From JAFAQB01 sp046724555 (GTDB lineage Archaea > Thermoproteota > Nitrososphaeria > Nitrososphaerales > Nitrososphaeraceae), in NCBI GenBank assembly GCA_046724555.1, contig JBKOWU010000271.1, positions 1 through 12,263 on the forward strand: DNA of 12,263 nucleotides, written 5' to 3'. The notes beneath the pieces were generated by a model, which saw only the letters and a program-made list of their open reading frames with translations, did no database searches and was not told where the DNA came from. How positions within the stretch are numbered: position 1 is the stretch's first letter; each line of letters opens with the position of its first letter. The translations under genes and the position numbers were made by a program. Of the stretch, positions 6,979 to 12,263 are shown piece after piece.

Positions 6979-7503
6979 TCATTGCTTTAGAACATGATCC
7001 TGTGGCTCCTGATTAATAGAAGATGTCCATGGTTTCAACAAGAAGGGATCTAGTTTTACCAATTCTATGATACCAGTGTTTAGCAATTGTGCTACATCTT
7101 CAGCATAGTCGTTAAGTACTACTATTCGTTTTATCCCTACACTAAGGGACATTTTACTGCATTCAATACAAGGGGAGAATGTTGAGTATAGTGTAGCATC
7201 TTTTGTGGTTCCGGCATTCCCAAATAACGCGCACTGCATCATAGCGTTCGCTTCAGCGTGCATACATAAACATCTATCGAGACTTTCACCGGACTTTAAG
7301 TCGCCTCTAATTCTTGCCACACATCGAGCACATCCACCGTCAAAGCAGTTTTTGATGCCGGACGGAGTACCATTATATCCAGTCGCTATTTGTCTGTTGT
7401 CCTTTACTATTACTGCACCAACATGTCTTGTGATACAATTTGAACGAAGTTTAGCCACTTCTGCCTGAAGCATAAAATAAATATCCCAATTTGGTCTTTG
7501 CAT
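6979..7503 (-). CDS. Deoxycytidylate (dCMP) deaminase family protein
   Basis: The 174-residue protein belongs to the zinc-dependent cytidine/dCMP deaminase family. It carries the catalytic HAE (82-84) and PCIEC (111-115), which provide the zinc ligands His82, Cys112 and Cys115 and the proton-shuttling Glu84. The region GYNGTPSGIKNC to CARC (42-61), with further Cys at 78 and 80, is typical of dCMP deaminases (ComEB/Dcd1-like), which bind a second zinc there. The likely reaction is dCMP to dUMP, feeding dTMP synthesis; another nucleotide substrate cannot be excluded. The ATG at 7503 is 26-34 bases from a TATA-like box at 7529-7537, indicating a very short leader. The 204 bases to its left hold no gene I can support. 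Confidence 0.88.
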   Translation of the reverse strand: MQRPNWDIYFMLQAEVAKLRSNCITRHVGAVIVKDNRQIATGYNGTPSGIKNCFDGGCARCVARIRGDLKSGESLDRCLCMHAEANAMMQCALFGNAGTTKDATLYSTFSPCIECSKMSLSVGIKRIVVLNDYAEDVAQLLNTGIIELVKLDPFLLKPWTSSINQEPQDHVLKQ

Positions 7504-7528
7504 TCCAATATTAACAAAATAACCATTG

Positions 7529-7537
7529 TTATAAAAG
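7529..7537 (-). promoter_or_regulatory. TATA-like box of the dCMP deaminase gene
   Basis: On the minus strand this reads CTTTTATAA, centred about 30 bases upstream of the ATG at 7503, consistent with a near-leaderless transcript. Confidence 0.5.
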
Positions 7538-7673
7538 TAGTTAATCTATCGTGCACATTTGTACTATTTTCGTCTCTTATGGGCCCATAAAATATATGAC
7601 CTACATACATAGAGGCTAAAAATTATAGAGCAGATTAAATGATATCACGAGTACAGAGTTTAATCATGAAAAG

Positions 7674-7681
7674 CTAATAAG
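7674..7681 (+). promoter_or_regulatory. TATA-like box of the sulfurtransferase gene
   Basis: CTAATAAG centred about 25 bases before the TTG at 7702. The spacing predicts transcription starting at or next to the start codon, which supports TTG 7702 over the in-frame TTG at 7711. Confidence 0.4.
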
Positions 7682-7701
7682 TATGGTACTAACATAGAGT
7701 T

Positions 7702-8562
7702 TTGGTTACATTGTCGCAGCAGTATGCGCATCCCGAAATACTAGTAGATACAGACTGGGTAGAAGATCATACTCAAGACCCAAATGTCCGCACAGCCGAA
7801 GTTGATTATGATCCAAAATCCAATTACATGATGGGTCATGTACCTGGTGCAGTACTATTTGACTGGAAACAGGACATTAATGATCCCATAAGCAGGAACA
7901 TCTTATCAAAAGAGGCATGTGAAAAGTTACTACGAAAGGTCGGAGTTAACAATGACACGGTTATGATACTATATGGTGACTTTAATAATTGGTTTGCTGC
8001 TTTTGCATTTTGGGTTTTTAAGTATTATGGGTTTAAAGATGTGAGGATTATGAATGGAGGCAGAAAGAAATGGCTACTGGAAGACAGAAAATTGACAAAG
8101 GATATTCCATCTTATCCCGAGGGAAACTTTAGTGCTTCTGAGCCAAATAAAAATATTCGTGTATTTCTCAATGATGTCAAGGAAGCGCTACATAAATCAG
8201 ATAAGGCGCTCGTTGATGTCCGAAGTGCAAAAGAATTCACAGGTGAGATCTTGGCTCCGCCAGAATATCCAACAGAGCATGCTCAAAGAGGAGGACACAT
8301 ACCAGGAGCAGCCAATATTCCGTGGAGTCAGGCAGTAAATGATGATGATGGAACCTTTAAATCTGCAGAGGATTTGAAGAAACTTTATGAAGCAAAGCGC
8401 ATTACTCCAGATAAAGAGATCATCGCCTACTGCAGAATAGGTGAAAGATCTTCACACACGTGGCTTGTTCTAAAATATTTGCTGGGCTATCCTAAAGTTA
8501 AAAATTATGACGGATCATGGACTGAATGGGGAAATATGATCGGAAATGATATAGAAATATGA
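7702..8562 (+). CDS. Thiosulfate sulfurtransferase (tandem rhodanese)
   Basis: The 286-residue protein has two rhodanese domains, at about residues 10-130 and 150-282. The first is non-catalytic: its equivalent loop has no active-site Cys (YGDFNNWFAAF at about 91-101). The second holds the active loop CRIGERS with catalytic Cys244 (AYCRIGERSSHTW), matching the thiosulfate:cyanide sulfurtransferase type (SseA/CysA-like) rather than the mercaptopyruvate type (CG[S/T]GVT). It transfers a sulfane sulfur from thiosulfate to cyanide or another thiophile; the physiological acceptor is unknown. Other family marks are GHVPGA (45-50), NGGRKKW (118-124), DVRSAKEF and GHIPGAANIPW. Length is typical. The start is TTG at 7702; there is no ATG until residue 43. 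Confidence 0.92.
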   Translation: MVTLSQQYAHPEILVDTDWVEDHTQDPNVRTAEVDYDPKSNYMMGHVPGAVLFDWKQDINDPISRNILSKEACEKLLRKVGVNNDTVMILYGDFNNWFAAFAFWVFKYYGFKDVRIMNGGRKKWLLEDRKLTKDIPSYPEGNFSASEPNKNIRVFLNDVKEALHKSDKALVDVRSAKEFTGEILAPPEYPTEHAQRGGHIPGAANIPWSQAVNDDDGTFKSAEDLKKLYEAKRITPDKEIIAYCRIGERSSHTWLVLKYLLGYPKVKNYDGSWTEWGNMIGNDIEI

Positions 8563-8904
8563 TCATTGTTCAATGCGGTTCTTTTAAGTAGAAAAGCCTT
8601 CGCAGTACCAGAATATACAGGGTCTATAATGGATGGTTCTCTTTCTACCGTGGTGAGTATAGGTTGAGAGCAAACAACCACAAAACACGTCGAATTTGTC
8701 GCTATAACAGCTTTTCTGAGGATGTCTTTTTATTTCTATATCTTTATCAGCACTGAATGGCTAATGAATTTCATTTGCGAGCATCTATCAGCTATAAGGT
8801 GTTAAAGGCATTTACCAATTTGTCATTTATTGCCCAAAGGAGCTCGCAAAACAAAAATACAAACAGAGCAAGCCATATGCCAAGCCAAGTAAAGTACTTT
8901 GGAG

Positions 8905-8947
8905 AATAATTTTTTGTAATGATTCTCATCATTACATGGCAATTATT
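8905..8947. repeat. Nested inverted repeat (9-bp and 7-bp arms)
   Basis: Inner arms TGTAATGAT (8915-8923) and ATCATTACA (8928-8936) are perfect complements around TCTC. Outer arms AATAATT (8905-8911) and AATTATT (8941-8947) are also perfect complements, separated from the inner arms by 3 and 4 bases. The dyad centre is near 8925.5, about 167 bases before the next gene's start. It may be an operator for a dimeric regulator (the inner ATGAT/ATCAT halves recall Fur-type sites, a resemblance only) or an RNA hairpin. It is not followed directly by a T-tract on the plus strand. Confidence 0.7.
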
Positions 8948-9068
8948 TTGTGTGATGAGCGCTAGATTATGTTACTTGAAGCTGAGCAGTATGTGAGTAC
9001 AAAAACCTTGGCGGCAAAGGGACTATGTTTTTGAGGCTATTAATTACATATCATTATCTTAAGAAAGA

Positions 9069-9075
9069 TTATAAG
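9069..9075 (+). promoter_or_regulatory. TATA-like box of the secreted-protein gene
   Basis: TTATAAG centred 20 bases before the TTG at 9092 and 26 bases before the in-frame GTG at 9098. A second AT-rich candidate, TCTTAAGAAA at 9057-9066, would instead fit the TTG. The start therefore remains ambiguous by two codons. Confidence 0.4.
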
Positions 9076-9091
9076 CAGGCTTCATTACAAA

Positions 9092-10141
9092 TTGGTTGTG
9101 GATTTTCCAGATCTACTTATGTTTTCAGTTCTAGGTACGATTTTAATTGCTAGCTTTACATCTCAGGCTTTAGCAAACCAAATGACAGGAATTCTGGTGC
9201 CAACACGCGATGACGCGAACCCTGTTTTTACTGGCGTCAGGTTTATCACTCTTAAGTATCAACCTGGAAGCCCTATGTCTAAAATGCTCAATGGAAAAAG
9301 CGAGCATATTACCTTTAACTTAAAGGGAACAGAATCTGGAATGTCTAATGTAATATCAGCATTTAACCAGGCCATTGCTACACAAAAGAAAAGCCCTGTA
9401 AGAGTTCTAAATGCGAGCCTTTCTTACTCTGCGGACATTATTGGGCAACCAGATACTGCCCAGCTTTCTTATAAGGTGGATTTCAAGCCCACGATTTCTA
9501 AATATGTTCTTGACCCTAATTCGCCTCAGGGAATAGTAATTGATTTGGATTGGCGCAGTGTAGTGATTAATGGTCCATTAGTAGTCGATGCACCTAAATA
9601 TGGTAATATAAATATCAACTATCCAATTGGCGCACTCCAAGTTACTAATGCGGACCTAGCACAAAAGTTTTTGAACTCGCAAGCAGGTGCGATTATGAGA
9701 GAGCCTTTGCTTAATTTCCAGACTCTAGGTACGCCCATGGATAGATGGCATTTCCTTTTTGACCCTACTGGTAGTGTAGCTGGTGCAGCAGGGTCAGGTT
9801 ATGTGGAACAAGGAGGAGCTAAGGCTGTCTCTGTTTATTCTCTGGGCGAGAGCAGTTTTAGGGAAGGCACATTTAGTGAACAGGTAAGAGATGCAACTGC
9901 AACAATTGATAATACTCAGGTTTCAGTTCGTTCGTCAACTCCACCACCTAGTGCGCAGCTACAAATAGCTGGCTTCTCCAAAATTCAAAAATCAGGAGAT
10001 AGCGAACTTGCATTTGTTTCGGCGCAAGCTCCAGCTGGAACAGTGACTGCTACAGGAGGCTTTCCATTACAAGTATTGCTTGTCTTGGGTGGAATGATGG
10101 GTGCAGTGGCTGTTTTCGTCCTTGTCAAGGCACGGAAATGA
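9092..10141 (+). CDS. Secreted, C-terminally membrane-anchored protein of unknown function
   Basis: I do not recognise a named family in this 349-residue protein. It has a signal peptide: a hydrophobic core at about residues 8-24 and an ALA motif (26-28), predicting cleavage after A28. An ectodomain of nearly 290 residues follows, rich in beta-prone, Ser/Thr/Asn-containing sequence with almost no Cys, including a paired pattern (LSYSADI..., LSYKVDF...). A low-complexity RSSTPPPSAQ linker (about 279-288) precedes a segment ending in one hydrophobic helix (325-345) and the basic tail KARK. The expected topology is an extracellular domain anchored by its C-terminus. TTG 9092 or GTG 9098 starts it, giving almost the same protein. 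It stands alone, with 529 bases upstream and a convergent neighbour downstream. Confidence 0.8.
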   Translation: MVVDFPDLLMFSVLGTILIASFTSQALANQMTGILVPTRDDANPVFTGVRFITLKYQPGSPMSKMLNGKSEHITFNLKGTESGMSNVISAFNQAIATQKKSPVRVLNASLSYSADIIGQPDTAQLSYKVDFKPTISKYVLDPNSPQGIVIDLDWRSVVINGPLVVDAPKYGNININYPIGALQVTNADLAQKFLNSQAGAIMREPLLNFQTLGTPMDRWHFLFDPTGSVAGAAGSGYVEQGGAKAVSVYSLGESSFREGTFSEQVRDATATIDNTQVSVRSSTPPPSAQLQIAGFSKIQKSGDSELAFVSAQAPAGTVTATGGFPLQVLLVLGGMMGAVAVFVLVKARK

Positions 10142-10294
10142 TGAGTTTATTATTTCCTATCGTTAGATCAATTCAAAAATAAAGATCTGTGAGCAAACTA
10201 GGGTGTGAAACCGATCTACCTTGGTATATTTGTATACCCATCGCTGTAGCTCTGATATAAAACAAGACTTGTTGACCCTAATACAAAACATTTG

Positions 10295-10851
10295 TTACTT
10301 TAGATAGGATTTTGCAGAAGATCGACTTCTCAAATTCCCCTCGGATCGTAAGTAGGAACCAGCGTCTACCAAAGTAAGAATTGTGCATTTTCCATGACGC
10401 TGTAATAATTCTCCAGATACCTTTGTTCTCCCTACCCCAAGAGGTTCATTTTTAGTATTCAAAAGAATTACAATTTCGTTCTCTCTAATCATCTCACTAG
10501 TTTTGATGATTGACTGACCAAAAATATCTCTTCCATATAGAATTAGATTTTGACATGTTTCATTGACGATCACATGTGGAAAATTTTTGCTGATCCTAGC
10601 TATAAGATCTGCTCCCTGCATAGTCGGTGTGAATTTTTTTTTAATTCGCCAATCTTTAGTCCTGCGTAATATGGTTGCCTCTGACAAATAATGCCTTCTA
10701 ACGAACTAGATAAAAGCAAAACTTCTTTTATTTTATAGTATCCCAAGTCGTTCAAAACAAGCGCATTCTGTTCTGCAAATTCAAAAATGCCCCACTTATC
10801 AAATGCCCTTTTCAGAACGGTCAATTCTTTTCTGTCTGGCTTTCTGTACAT
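10295..10851 (-). CDS. NIP7-like PUA-domain RNA-binding protein, frame interrupted at an A9 run
   Basis: Two overlapping minus-strand frames together make one protein. The first, from the ATG at 10851, encodes an N-terminal domain (MYRKPDRKELTVLKRAF...) to GELKK and then meets a stop at 10600 after 11 unrelated residues. The second resumes at KFTPT and encodes a PUA domain with LILYGRDIFGQSI, as in NIP7, ending at the TAA at 10295. Joining them needs a -1 shift (or one extra A) within the nine A of 10634-10642, giving 185 residues, a normal size for archaeal NIP7-like proteins. NIP7 acts in ribosome biogenesis. The gene follows the RNA methyltransferase by 8 bases, probably in one operon. The ATG at 10687 in the second frame is upstream of the junction and likely irrelevant. 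Error, mutation and recoding are all open. Confidence 0.8.
10634..10642 (-). other. A9 homopolymer / candidate -1 slippery site
   Basis: On the mRNA strand the zero-frame codons are TTA AAA AAA AAT, so a perfect A AAA AAA heptamer sits in the phase required for tandem -1 slippage. After slippage the next codons are AAA TTC ACA, entering the PUA-domain frame exactly where homologous sequence is expected. Nine A is also a typical place for polymerase slippage or a sequencing miscount. I do not see an obvious strong stem-loop immediately downstream. Confidence 0.6.
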
Positions 10852-10859
10852 GGAAGTCT

Positions 10860-11819
10860 CTAGTTATTGATTCTCACTTTTGCTATATAAAATCCAAGCG
10901 TATCATGGATATGTGGATATAGACGCTTTGTCTTTTTTATGTCATCATGAAATCTAATTTCTCCGAATTTTGTAAGACCGTTCATTCCATATTCTATAGG
11001 CTCAATTTTAATATCGAATCTACCTAAGAGCGAATTTATGATATTTTCATTTTCCTCAGGAGCAAAAGAACAAGTTGAGTACACTAGCAACCCACCTGGT
11101 CTTACAACCTTGACTGCAGCTTCTATTAGTGCCGTCTGATATGAAACACAGTGTTCTATGTCGTGTGTTGTATGACTTGTTTTCCTGCTCTTGTCTCTCA
11201 TGATTACGCCCTCGCAACTACATGGTGCATCTAATAATACACGATCAAACTTTATATTCAAGTCCGTAACATGCCTACTATCCATTCTATATATACAACA
11301 ATTCATTACTCCACATCTGGCTATGTTAAACTTCAAGGAATTTATTCTTGCTGAATTTATATCTATTGCAATAATGCATCCACTGTTTTTCATCTTCTGA
11401 GCTACAAATGTAGTTTTCCCACCGGGGGCAGAAGCCATGTCTAAAATTGTCTGATTCTCACGCACATCTAACGCTTGTACTGCGACACAAGAGCTCAGAT
11501 CTTGTATATAGTAATAACCCAACAAGTACTCTGTAGTGGCGCCTACAGGGAAAGAAGATTTTTCTATAGCAAAAACATCTTGTATCCATGTCTGTTTGAG
11601 TTGAAATCCTTTGGAAGTAAGCTTTCTCTCAAGATCTGCACTGCTTATTTTTATGGTATTAGTTCTTATATACTGCTTAGGTTGTCCGTCCATAGTCTGC
11701 AAAAATCTGTTTATATCTGGAACATATTCTATAAATCTGCTGATTAACCACTCGTCATAGCCAAAAGCCTTTGCAAGTTTAGCAGATTCTGATGTCCTTG
11801 GGAAAACTACGGTCTTCAT
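10860..11819 (-). CDS. RNA cytosine-C5 methyltransferase, NOP2/Sun (NSUN) family
   Basis: It methylates C5 of cytosine in rRNA or tRNA using S-adenosylmethionine. The 319-residue protein has an N-terminal RRM-like/RNA-binding part (about 30-100, with QYIRTNT and GFQLKQT), then the Rossmann methyltransferase domain. Motif I is LDMASAPGGKT (126-136), motif IV is DAPCS with C200, and motif VI is STCS with C250; the paired cysteines are the nucleophile and the release residue of the m5C enzymes. The C-terminus (TKRLYPHIHDTLGFYIAKV) is the usual family ending. The target, rRNA or tRNA, cannot be assigned. The ATG at 11819 lies about 22 bases from a TATA-like box. A NIP7-like PUA protein follows within 8 bases, a pairing that fits ribosome or tRNA maturation. 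Confidence 0.92.
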   Translation of the reverse strand: MKTVVFPRTSESAKLAKAFGYDEWLISRFIEYVPDINRFLQTMDGQPKQYIRTNTIKISSADLERKLTSKGFQLKQTWIQDVFAIEKSSFPVGATTEYLLGYYYIQDLSSCVAVQALDVRENQTILDMASAPGGKTTFVAQKMKNSGCIIAIDINSARINSLKFNIARCGVMNCCIYRMDSRHVTDLNIKFDRVLLDAPCSCEGVIMRDKSRKTSHTTHDIEHCVSYQTALIEAAVKVVRPGGLLVYSTCSFAPEENENIINSLLGRFDIKIEPIEYGMNGLTKFGEIRFHDDIKKTKRLYPHIHDTLGFYIAKVRINN

Positions 11820-12114
11820 ATCAATATTTACTCTGATTTATTATTCTTATTCCTAGGAAATTTTCTATGACATTGTACTGATCATATATATGAATGTATA
11901 TCTTTGAAATTAGAATCTAATTATCCATATATTTATCGCTTTCCTGATCATCGCGACTCTAGTTAGGAAACGCATTTTTTGCTGAGTCTATAATTCGTTA
12001 ACAATTATCAGTTATTGGCTCAGTTGAAATTATTATTGGGCTGAGAATATCAGGAATAATCCATTTTGGAATATGAAGAGTTCTCATAAGCAATATTTCA
12101 TTGCATACGAGAAC
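11820..12114. other. Roughly 295-base spacer between the methyltransferase gene and RNase P RNA
   Basis: Very AT-rich with no supported gene. It includes a TATA-like stretch for the methyltransferase at 11837-11845, a CATATATATG palindrome near 11885-11894, and a near-perfect dyad at 11990-12008 (ATAATT and AATTAT around GTTAAC, with one unpaired base). CTCAG and CTGAG copies form a weak spaced inverted repeat near 12018-12046. None of these has a clear assignment. Confidence 0.45.
11837..11845 (-). promoter_or_regulatory. TATA-like box of the methyltransferase / NIP7-like operon
   Basis: On the minus strand this reads AATAATAAA, about 22 bases upstream of the ATG at 11819, consistent with a leaderless operon transcript. 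Confidence 0.4.
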
Positions 12115-12263
12115 AACCAATCATGTGCTAGTAGTAACCCTCCTTCTGTTTTAAGTGGGATTTCGCTAAGCAGCCAACCTGAGCAAGTGCAGGACTTACG
12201 CTCTGTTTGGCCTTACTCCACTCGGGTCGACAGTTTCATTCCAGTATAAGAAATCTCAGGCTA
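12115..12263 (-). ncRNA. rnpB: RNase P RNA, 3' part (5' part beyond the window)
   Basis: Read on the minus strand from the window edge, the sequence shows conserved RNase P RNA elements in the right order. GACCCGAGTGGAG leads into GTAAGGCCAAA (12206-12216, the universal GCAAGGCCAAA-type element); a hairpin follows with GAGC/GCTC and AAGT/ACTT arms (about 12178-12205); then GGCTGCTTAG (12166-12175); and finally ACAGAA (12144-12149) followed by GGGTTAC, matching the universal ACAGAAnnnGGCTTA at the 3' strand of P4/P2. RNase P RNA is the ribozyme that matures tRNA 5' ends. The 5' half, including GAGGAAAGTCC, must lie to the right of base 12263. The 3' boundary is approximate (about 12110-12125), since the P1 partner strand is outside. 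Confidence 0.85.

Larger units (their letters stand above)
8563..9091. other. 529-base non-coding stretch
   Basis: No protein gene is supported; the longest plausible plus-strand frame is 27 codons (8722-8805) without family resemblance. A T-rich patch at 8727-8735 could end the sulfurtransferase transcript. The notable element is a nested inverted repeat at 8905-8947 (separate entry). The last 40 bases hold the promoter of the next gene. Composition looks like the other intergenic regions, with no sign of a degraded gene. Confidence 0.6.

Noticed and set aside
7205..7468. Plus-strand reading frame of 87 codons opposite the dCMP deaminase gene
   Set aside because: It is fully antisense to the zinc-motif region of a well-supported enzyme and has no recognisable domain.
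8722..8805. Short plus-strand frame of 27 codons in the 529-base spacer
   Set aside because: Hydrophobic but without a correctly spaced promoter or start context and without any recognised family; below what sequence alone can support.
8952..8985. Possible C/D box sRNA (GTGATGA at 8952-8958 and CTGA at 8982-8985)
   Set aside because: The spacing of 23 bases is longer than the usual guide length, and no C' or second D box is placed correctly; the two short motifs are likely by chance.
10295..10687. Separate PUA protein starting at the ATG at 10687
   Set aside because: The first 15 or so residues from that ATG overlap coding sequence of the upstream frame and do not look like NIP7; the homologous sequence begins only at the A9 junction, so a frame-disrupted single gene explains the data better.
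1..12263. Search for mobile elements, CRISPR arrays, toxin-antitoxin or defence cassettes
   Set aside because: No transposase, integrase, regularly spaced repeats, nuclease or toxin-like pair was seen; gene content is core archaeal housekeeping.

Overview
The window reads as archaeal chromosome, most probably from the Thaumarchaeota (Nitrososphaeria, the ammonia-oxidising lineage). Direct signs are a transcription factor B, an aIF1/SUI1-type initiation factor, Sec61 beta, a Gins51 replisome subunit, a DUF2070 membrane protein, a Val tRNA without encoded CCA, and TATA-like boxes about 20-35 bases upstream of start codons with little or no leader. The genus is not resolved. The lineage call is inference from gene content and style; no ammonia-oxidation gene is present.

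Layout, left to right. (1) 1-1451: the 3' part of a TFB gene (its start lies left of the window), convergent with an aIF1-like gene. (2) 1734-3803: a 55-codon Sec61 beta gene, too short for most gene finders, 12 bases upstream of a DUF2070 polytopic membrane protein; then a convergent tRNA-Val(CAC). (3) 3804-4168: non-coding, with a strong orphan TATA box. (4) 4169-6391: glutamine synthetase and Gins51, divergent, apparently sharing one AT-rich promoter core. (5) 6466-8562: a three-helix membrane protein, a dCMP deaminase-like gene on the minus strand, and a two-domain thiosulfate sulfurtransferase. (6) 8563-9091: a 529-base non-coding stretch with a striking nested inverted repeat. (7) 9092-10141: a secreted, C-terminally anchored protein of unknown function. 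(8) 10295-11819 (minus): an RNA m5C methyltransferase followed 8 bases later by a NIP7-like PUA protein whose frame is broken at a run of nine A. (9) 11820-12263: non-coding, ending in the 3' part of the RNase P RNA gene (minus), cut by the window edge.

Most of the content is information processing (TFB, aIF1, Gins51, tRNA, RNase P RNA, rRNA/tRNA modification), with a protein-export/membrane pair and a few metabolic genes. I see no mobile element, CRISPR array, phage gene or defence cassette. The most interesting points are the A-run frameshift in the NIP7-like gene, which coincides with a canonical -1 slippery heptamer, the long inverted repeat at 8905-8947, the orphan promoter regions, and the lineage-type secreted protein. 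Four of the protein genes appear to start with TTG, so start calls need care.
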